Shown: positions 7,126-16,689 of the stretch, piece by piece
How positions within the stretch are numbered: position 1 is the first letter of the stretch
Layout of the letters: each line of letters begins with the position of its first letter
DNA from: Anderseniella sp.
GTDB lineage: Bacteria > Pseudomonadota > Alphaproteobacteria > Rhizobiales > Aestuariivirgaceae
Length of the DNA: 64,000 nt
Assembly (NCBI GenBank): GCA_028289645.1
Contig: JANQOK010000017.1
Coordinates: 248,001-312,000, forward strand
Direction of reading: 5' to 3'
Program-made: the position numbers and the translations under genes
Notes under the pieces: model-generated
Database searches by the model: none
The model's input: only the letters and a program-made list of their open reading frames with translations
What the model was told of the DNA's origin: nothing

Positions 7126-9903
7126 TTGAGCGACGACAACGAGATCACACCGCCACCTCAACCTCCTATGGACGAGAGCGGCGTCAGCAGCATCACGATC
7201 GAAGACGAAATGCGCCGCAGCTACCTCGATTACGCAATGAGCGTGATCGTTAGCCGTGCCCTGCCGGATGTTCGCGACGGGCTCAAGCCGGTGCATCGGC
7301 GCATCCTGCATTCGATGAACGAAAACGGCTATGACTGGAACAAGCCGTACCGCAAGTCGGCTCGCGTGGTCGGCGATGTTATCGGTAAGTATCACCCGCA
7401 CGGTGACCAGTCGATCTATGATGCGCTGGTGCGCATGGCGCAGGACTTCTCGCTTCGGCTGCCGCTGATCGACGGGCAGGGCAATTTCGGGTCCGTTGAC
7501 GGCGATCCGCCGGCGGCAATGCGCTATACCGAGGTGCGGATGGCCAAATCGGCTCATGCGCTTCTGGAAGACATCGACAAGGACACGGTCAATTTCCAGG
7601 ACAATTACGACACCACCGAAAAAGAACCCACAGTCCTGCCGGCCCGGTTTCCCAACCTGCTGGTAAATGGGGCAGGTGGCATTGCCGTCGGCATGGCCAC
7701 CAACATTCCTCCTCACAATCTCGGTGAGGTGGTTGATGCCACGATCGCGACAATGGAAAACCCGGCGATTTCCATGGAGCAGCTCAACGAGATTGTCCCG
7801 GGTCCCGACTATCCGACCGGCGGTATCATTCTGGGGCGGGCCGGTATCCGCCAGGCCCAGAGCACGGGGCGCGGCTCAGTCGTGACGCGCGGGCGGGCGA
7901 CGATTGAAGAACTGCGCAAGGACCGTGAGGCGATCATCATTCACGAGATCCCGTACCAGGTGAACAAGTCATCGATGATCGAGAAGATTGCCGAACTGGT
8001 GCGTGACAAGCGCATCGAGGGCATCTCGGACATACGCGATGAATCCGACCGGCACGGCATGCGCGTGGTGATTGAAATCAAGCGCGATGCCGTCGGCGAC
8101 GTGGTTCTCAACCAGCTCTACAAATACTCGCAACTGCAGACGTCGTTTGGGGTCAACTCGGTTGCGCTGACCGGCGGCCGTCCCGAGGTGATGACGCTTA
8201 AGGATATGCTGGTGGCATTTGTCGCCTTCCGCGAGGAAGTCGTCACCCGGCGCACCAAGTTCCTGCTCAACAAGGCCCGTGACCGGGCCCACGTTCTGGT
8301 TGGTCTTGCCATTGCCGTTGCCAACATCGATGAAGTCATCGCCTTGATCCGGTCCGCGCCTGACCCGGCCGCTGCGCGTGCCGGCCTGATGGGCCGCGAG
8401 TGGCCGGCCAAGGATATGGCGCCGCTTATCCGGCTGATCGCCGATCCGCGCCACCAGTTGAGCGAAGACGGCATGTACCGGTTGTCGGAGGAACAGGCGC
8501 GCGCCATCCTCGATCTGCGGCTGCAGCGCCTGACCGCGCTCGGGCGCGATGAGATTGCGGACGAACTGGAAAAACTGGGGGCGGAGATTTCCGACTATCT
8601 TGAAATCCTCAGGTCCCGGGCCCGGGTGCAGGCGATCGTTCGTGAAGAACTGATCGCGGTAAAGGAAGAGTTTGCCACGCCACGGCGCACCGAAATCGCC
8701 GACTATCTCGGTGAAGTGGATGACGAGGACCTGATTGCCCAGGAAGACATGGTCGTGACCGTGTCGCACACCGGCTACATCAAGCGGGTGCCGCTTGCCA
8801 CTTACCGGGCGCAGCGCCGCGGTGGCAAGGGCCGCGCCGGCATGCAGACCAAGGATGAGGATTTCGTCACCCGGCTGTTCGTCGCCGATACGCATACGCC
8901 GGTGCTGTTCTTCTCGTCGCGCGGCATGGCCTACAAGATGAAGGTCTGGCGCCTGCCTCTGGCGGCACCGCAGGCCCGCGGCAAGGCGCTGGTCAACCTG
9001 CTGCCGCTGGACGACGGCGAGCGCATTACGACCATCATGCCGCTGCCGGCCGATGAGACCACCTGGGCTGACCTGGACGTGATGTTCGCCACGACCCGCG
9101 GAACGGTGCGGCGCAACAAGCTGTCCGACTTTGTCGAAGTGCGCCAGAACGGCAAGATCGCCATGAAGCTGGACGACGGCGATGGCATTGTCGGGGTTGA
9201 GACCTGTACCGATGACGACGACGTGTTGCTGACCACCGCCAAGGGCCAAGCCATACGGTTCAAGGTGACCGATGTCCGGGTGTTCGCCGGCCGCAACTCG
9301 GTCGGTGTGCGCGGGATCAATCTGGCCGACGGTGACGAGGTCATTTCCATGACGGTGCTGCGTGGTTTTGAGGCCACGTCGGATGAGCGTGTGGCCTACA
9401 TCAAGATGCGCCGGGCCATGGAAGGTGACGACGGCGACAACGGGGATGTGGAAGACGAAGCAACCGAAGATGCCGCCATCGACCAAGACCGCTACATCCA
9501 GATGGGGGCAGCGGAACAGTTTATCCTGACTCTGTCTGAAAACGGTTTCGGCAAACGGTCCTCGGCCTATGAGTATCGGGTTACGGGCCGCGGCGGCAAA
9601 GGCATTACCGCCATGGCGGTCAATGAACGCAATGGTGACCTGGTTGCCTCATTCCCGATCGAGGAAACCGACCAGATCATGCTGGTCACGGACGGCGGCC
9701 AGCTGATCCGCTGCCCGGTCAATGACATCCGCATTGCCGGCCGTTCAACCCAGGGCGTCACGGTGTTCCGCACCGGGGAAGATGAGAGCGTTGTGTCTGT
9801 CAGCCGTATTTCGGAGGACGTGAACGGCGACGATGGCAACGGCGAAGATGGCGGACAGCCTGCACCGGATGGTCCGGCCGACGACGGACCGGTCAGCGAA
9901 TAA
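7126..9903 (+). CDS. gyrA: DNA gyrase subunit A
   Basis: ATP-dependent negative supercoiling with GyrB. The catalytic tyrosine is Tyr134 in AMRYTEVRM, and the C-terminal DNA-wrapping domain carries the gyrase-specific box QRRGGKG, so this is gyrA rather than parC. A TTG start at 7126 is chosen because GAGGAG lies seven bases upstream. At 925 residues it is somewhat long, through an acidic insert near residue 770 ([13 protein letters not shown]) and an acidic tail. In the quinolone-resistance region the residue aligned with E. coli Ser83 is glutamine (Gln95, in [10 protein letters not shown]); Asp99 matches E. coli Asp87. The 3' end overlaps the convergent DUF1643 gene by 11 bases. Confidence 0.97.
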   Translation: MSDDNEITPPPQPPMDESGVSSITIEDEMRRSYLDYAMSVIVSRALPDVRDGLKPVHRRILHSMNENGYDWNKPYRKSARVVGDVIGKYHPHGDQSIYDALVRMAQDFSLRLPLIDGQGNFGSVDGDPPAAMRYTEVRMAKSAHALLEDIDKDTVNFQDNYDTTEKEPTVLPARFPNLLVNGAGGIAVGMATNIPPHNLGEVVDATIATMENPAISMEQLNEIVPGPDYPTGGIILGRAGIRQAQSTGRGSVVTRGRATIEELRKDREAIIIHEIPYQVNKSSMIEKIAELVRDKRIEGISDIRDESDRHGMRVVIEIKRDAVGDVVLNQLYKYSQLQTSFGVNSVALTGGRPEVMTLKDMLVAFVAFREEVVTRRTKFLLNKARDRAHVLVGLAIAVANIDEVIALIRSAPDPAAARAGLMGREWPAKDMAPLIRLIADPRHQLSEDGMYRLSEEQARAILDLRLQRLTALGRDEIADELEKLGAEISDYLEILRSRARVQAIVREELIAVKEEFATPRRTEIADYLGEVDDEDLIAQEDMVVTVSHTGYIKRVPLATYRAQRRGGKGRAGMQTKDEDFVTRLFVADTHTPVLFFSSRGMAYKMKVWRLPLAAPQARGKALVNLLPLDDGERITTIMPLPADETTWADLDVMFATTRGTVRRNKLSDFVEVRQNGKIAMKLDDGDGIVGVETCTDDDDVLLTTAKGQAIRFKVTDVRVFAGRNSVGVRGINLADGDEVISMTVLRGFEATSDERVAYIKMRRAMEGDDGDNGDVEDEATEDAAIDQDRYIQMGAAEQFILTLSENGFGKRSSAYEYRVTGRGGKGITAMAVNERNGDLVASFPIEETDQIMLVTDGGQLIRCPVNDIRIAGRSTQGVTVFRTGEDESVVSVSRISEDVNGDDGNGEDGGQPAPDGPADDGPVSE

Positions 9904-10405
9904 AGGCCGTCAGCACAACTTCTCGGCTGATCGCGCGCGGGAAACGGGGAGAGCCGTCGCTGTTGTGACCGAGGCACAGGACCCGGCGTTGGCGCAATTG
10001 CCGCAGGATCTGGGTTTCCCGGCTTTTCAGATGTCGTGAGGCTCCCCAGGCTATTACAACATCGCCGCGCTGCCGCCTGATCCAGCCCAGCGCGCGCCTG
10101 ATTGCCAGATCGTTGACAGCATCGGCGGCACCGTCCGTTGCGGTCAGCTTTGTCGAGTCCGGTTCGATGACCGCGCTCAGGTTGACGACGCCGTGGACAT
10201 CGTAACCGTGCCGCCGGCTGATGTTGGTGGTCATCGCCGTCGTTGCGTCGTTGCTGGTTTCATCCGCCCGGCTCGGGTTCATCATGATCCAGAGCACATG
10301 CCTGTCGGTGCGGCCGGTCAAGTTCCGGCGCAGCCAGTAGCGGTTTTTGCCGCAGGCTGAAAACACCGCGAGCCTGCTGGTCATGTTGCGGGGCAAGGTT
10401 GTCAT
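9893..10405 (-). CDS. DUF1643 domain-containing protein
   Basis: A protein of about 170 residues matching the DUF1643 pattern: [13 protein letters not shown] at the N-terminus, then the signature [17 protein letters not shown], a VNLSA strand and [12 protein letters not shown]. The family is common and often lies near mobile DNA, but its biochemical role is unknown. The start is uncertain: ATGs at 10459, 10405 and 10390 are in frame, and the upstream one would cross the divergent LysE promoter region. It converges on gyrA with a short overlap. Confidence 0.7.
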   Translation of the reverse strand: MTTLPRNMTSRLAVFSACGKNRYWLRRNLTGRTDRHVLWIMMNPSRADETSNDATTAMTTNISRRHGYDVHGVVNLSAVIEPDSTKLTATDGAADAVNDLAIRRALGWIRRQRGDVVIAWGASRHLKSRETQILRQLRQRRVLCLGHNSDGSPRFPRAISREVVLTAFIR

Positions 10406-10480
10406 GACTGGGGTTTTATCCCGCTTGACGTACGCTGAAAACTGTTGATTGCTGGGCATCCGTATCTGAGAGAGGCATCA

Positions 10481-11107
10481 ATGACCATACTAGGAATTCC
10501 AATCGAACTTTATATCGCCTACGTGCTCGCTTGCGCAGCGGTGATCATCGTTCCCGGCCCATCGGTGACTGTGATAATCGCCAACTCACTGCGACACGGT
10601 GCCAGGGCGGGCCTGCTCAATGTCGCCGGCACCCAGGCTGGCCTGGCAATCATGCTGCTGATCCTGGCGGCGGGGCTGCAGTTCATCGTGGAGAGCCTGG
10701 CACACGTGTTTGACATCATCAGGTGGATAGGTGCGGCTTACCTGATCTGGCTTGGCGTGAAACTGCTGCGATCCGACGGCAATATGGGAGACGTGGCTGA
10801 TGTGCCACCTGCAGGCGGCTCGTTTTTCTGGCAGGGATTCCTGGTGGCAATGTCAAATCCGAAGGTCCTGTTCTTCTTCGGCGCGCTGATACCGCAATTC
10901 CTGACGCCGGGCGGTGACGCACTGGCGCAGACGGTGTTGCTGGGCGCAACGTTCATCGCCGTGGCCACGCCACTGGACTCCAGCTACGCGTTTCTGGCCG
11001 GCGGTGCCGGGCGGTGGCTGTCGCGCACCCGTGTCAGGACGCTGGAAGTCGGCAGCGGGCTGTGCCTGATCGGCGGCGGCGTCTGGCTGGCGCTGGCGCG
11101 CCGCTGA
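10481..11107 (+). CDS. LysE family translocator
   Basis: A 208-residue inner-membrane exporter of the LysE/RhtB superfamily, which exports amino acids or related metabolites. It has about six hydrophobic segments, the conserved N-terminal VPGPSVTVIIANSLRHGARAG (short form of the family PGP motif) and the second signature SNPKVLFFFGALIPQF. The ATG at 10481 follows a GAGAGA ribosome-binding site. The substrate is not deducible. It stands alone, between DUF1643 and a convergent VOC gene. Confidence 0.85.
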   Translation: MTILGIPIELYIAYVLACAAVIIVPGPSVTVIIANSLRHGARAGLLNVAGTQAGLAIMLLILAAGLQFIVESLAHVFDIIRWIGAAYLIWLGVKLLRSDGNMGDVADVPPAGGSFFWQGFLVAMSNPKVLFFFGALIPQFLTPGGDALAQTVLLGATFIAVATPLDSSYAFLAGGAGRWLSRTRVRTLEVGSGLCLIGGGVWLALARR

Positions 11108-11167
11108 GCCAATTGGGGCGCACAGGTTTATGGACAGGGTTTGTGCGCATGCCGTGCCAATGCCGGG

Positions 11168-11584
11168 TCAGCCGTTGTTGAGGCTGGCTTCCAGTTCAAA
11201 GTCCCAGAAGGCGGCTTCGATCTTGTGGCCATCGAGGTCGCGCACAAAGCAGCCATAGTAGGGCTCGCCATAGTCCGGGCGGGGGCCGGGTTCACCGTCG
11301 CAGGTCGCCCCATGCTTGAGAGCTGTCTCGTAAAAGTGATGCACTTGTTCCTTGGAGTTTGCCCAGAAAGCGAAATGTACGCCATTGCCGATGGTCGCAG
11401 GCTGCTTATCGAACGGTGTCTGCACCCAGAACTCGGGAAATTTCTTTCCGAACGCCACAGCATCCTCATGCTCCATGATGATATGAGCGTCGACGGTTTC
11501 GAGAACAGCGACGTAGAATGCCTTGGCTTGCGGGAAATCGTTGGTGCCAACTGACATGTGCGACATTATCGAGGGGTTTTCCAT
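11168..11584 (-). CDS. VOC family protein (glyoxalase/bleomycin resistance fold)
   Basis: A 138-residue vicinal-oxygen-chelate protein with the paired beta-alpha-beta-beta-beta layout: SHMSVGTNDFPQAKAFYVAV at the start and GCFVRDLDGHKIEAAFWD at the end. Many relatives bind a divalent metal through His and Glu residues at these positions and act on lactoylglutathione-type or aromatic substrates, or sequester drugs; this one cannot be assigned. A second protein of the same kind and length lies at 22760-23176, sharing the final D-L/P-D/Q-G-H/N-K pattern. Confidence 0.8.
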   Translation of the reverse strand: MENPSIMSHMSVGTNDFPQAKAFYVAVLETVDAHIIMEHEDAVAFGKKFPEFWVQTPFDKQPATIGNGVHFAFWANSKEQVHHFYETALKHGATCDGEPGPRPDYGEPYYGCFVRDLDGHKIEAAFWDFELEASLNNG

Positions 11585-11726
11585 TTCTTGATCTACCTGT
11601 TGGATTTGGCTCCCGTGCCTGGGAGGTGATCTTTGTTGACGGGCCAGCGTCGTGCCTAGTGTGCAATCAGTTATAGCAACTTTATGGCTTCAAACTGAAC
11701 CCGTGTTGCTTTAAGTGTCTTGGGCC

Positions 11727-12227
11727 ATGACACGCATAGGTTTTTATCCCGGCAGTTTCGATCCTGTCACGTTCGGACATCTGGACGTGATTGCCCGCGC
11801 TGCGCGATTTGTGGACAAGCTGGTACTGGGCGTTGGCGTTCATCACGGCAAGGCGCCATTTCTGGAGACCCCGCTGCGGCTGAAGCTTCTGGCCGAGGTG
11901 TGCGAGCCGGTCAGCAATGCCACCGGGTGTGAAATCTGCATTGAAACCTTCGACGCGCTGGCCGTCGATGCGGCCCGCTCCGCAGGCGCCGGAATTATTG
12001 TCAGAGGCCTTAGAGATGCCTCGGATTTTGACTATGAGGTGCAGATGGGTCAGATGAATGCCGGCCTTGCACCTGATATCGAAACCGTGTTTCTTGCAGC
12101 CAGCCCTGCAACCAGAATGATCGCGTCATCGCTGGTCAAGCAGATCGCAAAGATGGGCGGAGATATTTCAACCTTCGTGCCGGAGGCGGTAAGTTCGGCA
12201 GTTCTTGACGCCCTGAAAACCAAATAA
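11727..12227 (+). CDS. coaD: phosphopantetheine adenylyltransferase
   Basis: Transfers AMP from ATP to 4'-phosphopantetheine, the penultimate step of coenzyme A synthesis. The nucleotidyltransferase motif GSFDPVTFGHLD follows the start directly, and the C-terminal signature appears as ATRMIASSLVKQIA (T/S-S-S type). The 166-residue length is typical. The ATG at 11727 (MTRIGFYPGSFDP) is the usual family start; an in-frame GTG at 11715 would add four residues. It opens the run coaD - cyclophilin - cyclophilin - queA - tgt, all on the same strand with short gaps. Confidence 0.95.
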   Translation: MTRIGFYPGSFDPVTFGHLDVIARAARFVDKLVLGVGVHHGKAPFLETPLRLKLLAEVCEPVSNATGCEICIETFDALAVDAARSAGAGIIVRGLRDASDFDYEVQMGQMNAGLAPDIETVFLAASPATRMIASSLVKQIAKMGGDISTFVPEAVSSAVLDALKTK

Positions 12228-12247
12228 TTGCAATTCCTTGGAGAGTT

Positions 12248-12769
12248 ATGTTGAGAAAAGAACTTGGTGCGGCCCTGGCCGGATTTTGCGCGGCGGTAAG
12301 CTTGGCTTTTTCACCCGCCCAGGCGGCCGACAAGATCGTCATGGATCTGAAATGCGGCCCTGTAGTGATCGACCTCAGGCCGGACCTGGCGCCCAAACAC
12401 GTGGCCCAGATCAGGACCCTGGCGGCGAAGGGATTTTATGACGGCATTGTGTTTCACCGGGTGATTGACGGCTTCATGGCCCAGACCGGCGATCCGACCG
12501 GTACCGGCACCGGCAAGTCGGACCTGCCGAACATTCCGGCTGAGTTTTCCGCTGAGCCGTTCAAGCGCGGCACTGTCGGCATGGCACGGTCGAGCAATCC
12601 CAACAGCGCCAACTCGCAGTTTTTCATCATGTTCGCTCCCGGCGACTTTCTGAACGGCCAGTACACCGTGTGGGGGCAGGTCGCCTCCGGCATGGAGTGC
12701 GTCGACCAGATAAACAAGGGCGAACCGCCGGCAAATCCTGACAAGATTCTGAAGATGAGCGTCAGGTAG
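12248..12769 (+). CDS. exported cyclophilin-type peptidyl-prolyl isomerase
   Basis: Catalyses cis-trans isomerisation of proline bonds, here in the periplasm: a signal peptide (about residues 1-26, ending PAQAA) precedes a compact cyclophilin domain. Catalytic and binding residues are visible in FHRVIDGFMAQTGDPTGTGTG and NSANSQFFIM. The 173-residue size fits the short bacterial type. GGAGAG precedes the ATG. It is followed 50 bases later by a cytoplasmic paralogue, a pairing often seen in this neighbourhood in alphaproteobacteria. Confidence 0.92.
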   Translation: MLRKELGAALAGFCAAVSLAFSPAQAADKIVMDLKCGPVVIDLRPDLAPKHVAQIRTLAAKGFYDGIVFHRVIDGFMAQTGDPTGTGTGKSDLPNIPAEFSAEPFKRGTVGMARSSNPNSANSQFFIMFAPGDFLNGQYTVWGQVASGMECVDQINKGEPPANPDKILKMSVR

Positions 12770-12822
12770 CCGGTGCCGACACGCAATCCGTTTCATTCAT
12801 GGACACAACGAAGGAGAGCCTT

Positions 12823-13296
12823 GTGGCCGATCTAGATCCAGAAAACACACTCATCATGGACTCAACCCAGGGACGCGTCGTCATCAGGATGCGCCCCGAC
12901 CTGGCGCCGGGTCATGTTGCGCACATCAAGGAACTGGCCCGCGAGGGGTTCTATGACGGAACGCCGTTCCACCGTGTCATCGACGGCTTCATGGCGCAGG
13001 GCGGTGACCCGACCGGCACCGGCACCGGTGGGTCCAGCAAGCCGAACCTGAAGGCTGAGTTTTCCAAGGAACCGCACAAGCGCGGTACTGCTTCCATGGC
13101 GCGTTCGGCGATGCCAGATTCGGCCAATTCGCAGTTCTTCCTGTGCTTTGGCGATTGCGGCTTCCTCGATGGCCAGTACACGGTCTGGGGCGAGGTCGTT
13201 GAAGGCATGGAGAATGTCGATAAGTTCAAGCGCGGCGAACCGGTGCAGGGCCCGGACCGCATCGAGAAAATGCAGGTCATGGCCGACGCCGAATGA
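12823..13296 (+). CDS. cytoplasmic cyclophilin-type peptidyl-prolyl isomerase
   Basis: A paralogue of the preceding gene without a signal peptide, so probably a cytosolic folding helper. It shares the active-site block FHRVIDGFMAQGGDPTGTGTG and the DSANSQFFLCF segment. The GTG at 12823 is chosen because AAGGAG lies six bases upstream; an in-frame ATG at 12799 would place that Shine-Dalgarno sequence inside the coding region. Predicted length is 157 residues. queA follows after 42 bases. Confidence 0.92.
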   Translation: MADLDPENTLIMDSTQGRVVIRMRPDLAPGHVAHIKELAREGFYDGTPFHRVIDGFMAQGGDPTGTGTGGSSKPNLKAEFSKEPHKRGTASMARSAMPDSANSQFFLCFGDCGFLDGQYTVWGEVVEGMENVDKFKRGEPVQGPDRIEKMQVMADAE

Positions 13297-13338
13297 CCTG
13301 ACTGCATCTCGCTCTGGCAATACCTGGCGGCAATCCGG

Positions 13339-14394
13339 ATGAAAGTTGACCTGTTCGATTTCGAGTTGCCGCCAGACCTGATCGCCCTGCGACCGGTGAG
13401 TCCGCGCGATGCGGCCCGGCAGTTGATCGTTCATCCCAACGGACAACTGACTGATTATCAGGTGTCCGGCCTTGCCGATCACCTGAACCCCGGCGATGTG
13501 CTGGTATTCAATGATACCCGCGTCATTCCCGCCCGGCTGAGCGGACGCCGCACCGGGCGCGGCGACAGCGAACCGGTTATCGAAGTCACACTGCATCAAA
13601 GAACAGCCCATGCGACGTGGCTGGCTTTTGCCAGGCCGGGCCGCAAGCTGAGTGTCGGCGACAAGATTGCGTTCGCCGTGGATCTGGCTGCCACGGTGCG
13701 GGCGAAGAATGCCGGTGGTGAAATCGAACTGGGTTTCGATGTTGGCGGCGCTGAGCTTGACCGGGCGATCGCGGCTCACGGTGTCATGCCGCTGCCGCCC
13801 TACATTGCCTCGAAACGGGCCACCGACGAACGCGACACTGAAGACTATCAGACCATGTTCGCAGCCCGCGACGGTGCCGTTGCAGCTCCTACCGCATCAT
13901 TGCACTTCACCGATGAGCTGATGCGCCGTATCGAAGAACGCGGAGTCTCCCACGAGTTTGTAACCCTGCACGTCGGCGCCGGCACCTTCCTGCCGGTCAA
14001 GGCTGACGACACGGCCGACCACAGGATGCATTCGGAATGGGGCGAGGTTGATGCGGGCGTGGCAGAGCGCCTGAATACGGCGCGGGCCGCGGGCGCGCGG
14101 ATCATTGCCGTTGGCACAACCGCTTTGCGTCTCCTCGAAAGTGCGGCCGGCGAGGACGGCAAATTGCAGGCCTGGTCGGGGGCGACAGACATTTTCATCA
14201 CGCCGGGCTACCGGTTTGCCGCAGTGGACGGGTTGATGACCAATTTTCACCTGCCGCGCTCGACCCTGTTCATGCTGGTGAGCGCGTTCTGCGGATTGGA
14301 GACCATGCAGGCCGCCTATGCCCATGCCATCGCCAACCGCTATCGTTTCTATTCCTATGGCGACTCAAGCCTGCTATGGCCTGCTCCACAATGA
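13339..14394 (+). CDS. queA: S-adenosylmethionine:tRNA ribosyltransferase-isomerase
   Basis: Adds the ribosyl part of S-adenosylmethionine to preQ1 in tRNA, forming epoxyqueuosine. The protein starts [19 protein letters not shown] and contains [19 protein letters not shown] and [11 protein letters not shown], all QueA signatures. The 351-residue length is normal. Its stop overlaps the tgt start by four bases (ATGA), so the two consecutive queuosine enzymes are translationally coupled. Confidence 0.96.
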   Translation: MKVDLFDFELPPDLIALRPVSPRDAARQLIVHPNGQLTDYQVSGLADHLNPGDVLVFNDTRVIPARLSGRRTGRGDSEPVIEVTLHQRTAHATWLAFARPGRKLSVGDKIAFAVDLAATVRAKNAGGEIELGFDVGGAELDRAIAAHGVMPLPPYIASKRATDERDTEDYQTMFAARDGAVAAPTASLHFTDELMRRIEERGVSHEFVTLHVGAGTFLPVKADDTADHRMHSEWGEVDAGVAERLNTARAAGARIIAVGTTALRLLESAAGEDGKLQAWSGATDIFITPGYRFAAVDGLMTNFHLPRSTLFMLVSAFCGLETMQAAYAHAIANRYRFYSYGDSSLLWPAPQ

Positions 14395-15518
14395 CCGACA
14401 CGTTTTCTTTCACCCTGCACAAGACCGACGGCCTGGCGCGGCGCGGCACCGTGCACACCCTGCATGGCGACATCCGCACACCGGCATTCATGCCGGTCGG
14501 CACCGCCGGCACCGTAAAAGCGCTTTACATGGATCAGGTGCGCGATGCCGGTGCCGACATCATCCTCGGCAATGTCTATCACCTGATGCTGCGGCCTGGT
14601 GCCGAACGGGTCGCCAGACTGGGCGGCCTGCACAAGATGACCGGCTGGACGGGGCCGATCCTGACCGATTCCGGCGGCTTCCAGGTGATGTCGCTGGCTC
14701 AGTTGCGCAAGCTCACGGACGACGGGGTGACGTTCCAGTCGCATATTGACGGCTCAAAGCACTTTCTCAGCCCGGAACGGTCCATGGAGATCCAGCGCCT
14801 GCTGGGATCGACAATTCACATGCAGCTGGATGAGTGCGTGGCGTTTCCCCACACCCGCGCGGACGCGGAGCGCGCCATGAAGCTGTCGCTGCGCTGGGCG
14901 CAGCGGTCGCGGGATGCTTTTGGCGAGCAGCCGGGCAGGGGGTGCTTCGGGATCGTGCAGGGCGGCGCTGATGCCGCACTTCGTGAGCAATCGGCCAAGG
15001 GGCTGATCGACATCGGCTTTCATGGCTATGCGATCGGCGGCCTGGCGGTGGGTGAAGGCCAGGAGGTGATGCTTGCGACCATCGAGGCAACACAGCCGCA
15101 CCTGCCGCACGACAAACCACGCTACCTGATGGGCGTCGGGACGCCGCTGGACCTACTGGAAAGTGTTGCTCGTGGCATCGATATGTTCGACTGCGTGATG
15201 CCGACCCGCTCAGGCCGGCACGGGCAGGCCTTTACCAGCGCCGGAAAGATGAACCTGCGCAACGCGAAGTTCGCCGAGGACGAACGTCCGCTGGACGAAA
15301 CCATTGATCATCCGGCATTGCGGGACTATTCGCGCGCCTACCTTCATCACCTGGTGCGGGCCGGGGAGATACTGGGCATGATGATCGTGTCGTGGGCCAA
15401 CATTGCCTACTACCAGCATCTGATGTCCGGGATCAGAGCTGCGATTGACGAAGGGCGCTTTGAAGCCTTCAGATCAGACACCAAGGCAAAATGGCGGGCC
15501 AGCCAGCCGTCTGCATGA
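14391..15518 (+). CDS. tgt: tRNA-guanine transglycosylase
   Basis: Exchanges guanine 34 for preQ1 in GUN-anticodon tRNAs. Catalytic features are intact: [21 protein letters not shown] and the nucleophile Asp267 in [12 protein letters not shown]. The odd feature is the C-terminal zinc site. Where the Zymomonas enzyme has C-x-C-x2-C, residues 305-310 here read IDHPAL, and the fourth ligand, a histidine in a TEHN context, is Ala336 in SWAN. All four zinc ligands are therefore absent although the surrounding [19 protein letters not shown] is well conserved. The start at 14391 overlaps the queA stop. Length 375 residues. Confidence 0.95.
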   Translation: MTDTFSFTLHKTDGLARRGTVHTLHGDIRTPAFMPVGTAGTVKALYMDQVRDAGADIILGNVYHLMLRPGAERVARLGGLHKMTGWTGPILTDSGGFQVMSLAQLRKLTDDGVTFQSHIDGSKHFLSPERSMEIQRLLGSTIHMQLDECVAFPHTRADAERAMKLSLRWAQRSRDAFGEQPGRGCFGIVQGGADAALREQSAKGLIDIGFHGYAIGGLAVGEGQEVMLATIEATQPHLPHDKPRYLMGVGTPLDLLESVARGIDMFDCVMPTRSGRHGQAFTSAGKMNLRNAKFAEDERPLDETIDHPALRDYSRAYLHHLVRAGEILGMMIVSWANIAYYQHLMSGIRAAIDEGRFEAFRSDTKAKWRASQPSA

Positions 15519-15594
15519 CGGGAGGCGTTGTTGACGCTCGTGCTGCGGGCATGCGACATAATGCTATTCTCATTTTTTGCAGGAGTTTTACGAC

Positions 15595-16560
15595 ATGAAA
15601 ATGACCGGTGAAGAAGTCATTGCGGCGCCGCGCCAAGTGGTTTGGGACGCGCTCAACGACCCTGAGATCCTGAAGCAGAGCATTACAGGTTGCCAGGAAG
15701 TCAAGAAGAAGTCCGACACGGAGTTCGAAGCCAAGGTGACGGCCAAGGTCGGACCGGTCAAAGCATCATTCATCGGTGACGTGAAGTTGTCGAAACTGAA
15801 TCCTCCGCGCAGCTATGTGATTTCCGGTGAAGGCAAGGGCGGTGTTGCCGGTTTTGCCAAGGGCGGTGCGACAGTAAGGCTGAGCGATACTGGCGACTCG
15901 TCGACCAAATTGTCATATGATGTTGATGCTCAGGTGGGCGGGAAGCTGGCTCAGATCGGGTCCCGACTCATTGACTCCACGGCCAAGAAGATGGCGGCGG
16001 ACTTTTTCAAGAAATTCAACAAGATTGTTAGCCAAGGTTCAGAAGACACTGAGATGACGAAAAAACCGACTGCGAAGAAAGCTGCTGCCAAGAAGCCGGC
16101 GGCGAAGGCGACCAAAGCAGCTGCAAAACCGGCCGCGAAAAAGGCCGCAGAGAAGAAAACCGCTGCCAAACCGGCAGCCAAGGCGAGCAAGACGGCAGCC
16201 AAGGCCAAGCCAGCGGCAAAGTCAAAGCCCGCCGCGAAAGCGCCGGCCAAATCGGCTGCCGCTACTGCTTCGAAAACCGCTTCTGCTGCCCGTGAATCTG
16301 CCGCCTCCACTGCCAGCGCCGCAAGTGCTGCGGCAAGCAAGACGGTGTCCAGCGTAACGGAAGCTGCAAATGAGGCGGCAAGTGAGGTGAAATCAGCGGC
16401 GCAGTCGGCAGCGTCAAGTGCGGGCCAGGTGGCCGAGACGGCCAAGTCCGGTGCCAGCGACAACATGCCCCCGCAGATCAAATCCATGTCTCGCATGTGG
16501 ACCTGGGTGATGTTGGCAGCTGCCGCAGGGCTGGTACTGCTCTGGGCGACAGGCAATTAA
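15595..16560 (+). CDS. CoxG-like SRPBCC protein with Lys/Ala-rich tail and membrane anchor
   Basis: The first ~150 residues are a CoxG (carbon monoxide dehydrogenase subunit G, SRPBCC fold) domain: MKMTGEEVIAAPRQVVWDAL to AKKMAADFFKKFNKIV. CoxG proteins help mature or anchor molybdenum CO dehydrogenase-type enzymes. Here the domain is followed by about 85 residues rich in AAKKPAAK-like units, resembling histone H1 tails, then a Ser/Ala-rich coil, and finally a membrane helix (WVMLAAAAGLVLLWATGN). No coxSML genes are nearby. AGGAG nine bases upstream fixes the ATG at 15595. A role as a membrane-tethered protein is inference. Confidence 0.8.
   Translation: MKMTGEEVIAAPRQVVWDALNDPEILKQSITGCQEVKKKSDTEFEAKVTAKVGPVKASFIGDVKLSKLNPPRSYVISGEGKGGVAGFAKGGATVRLSDTGDSSTKLSYDVDAQVGGKLAQIGSRLIDSTAKKMAADFFKKFNKIVSQGSEDTEMTKKPTAKKAAAKKPAAKATKAAAKPAAKKAAEKKTAAKPAAKASKTAAKAKPAAKSKPAAKAPAKSAAATASKTASAARESAASTASAASAAASKTVSSVTEAANEAASEVKSAAQSAASSAGQVAETAKSGASDNMPPQIKSMSRMWTWVMLAAAAGLVLLWATGN
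16057..16262 (+). repeat. low-complexity Lys/Ala/Pro-coding tract
   Basis: Inside the CoxG-like gene the DNA repeats GCx-GCx-AAG and CCG-GC units that encode AAKKPA-type residues. Such tracts vary in length between strains by slippage in many bacteria. A shorter tail of the same kind ends the DUF502 protein near 52640. Confidence 0.7.
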
Positions 16561-16689
16561 TCGGAATACTGACCGTCAGGCTCTTACCGGATGTTAACCA
16601 TGTTTGCGTTTTATCCCTAATACGGCATACATTTCATCTGGGGAGGTGTTCGCCGTGGTGTGGGAGCACAAGGGGGCAGGGTGAAAAGT

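Noticed and set aside
7969..9486. Long open frame antisense to gyrA (505 codons)
   Set aside because: It is the mirror of a high-GC coding frame, has no ribosome-binding site and a His/Arg/Gln-rich, non-protein-like composition.
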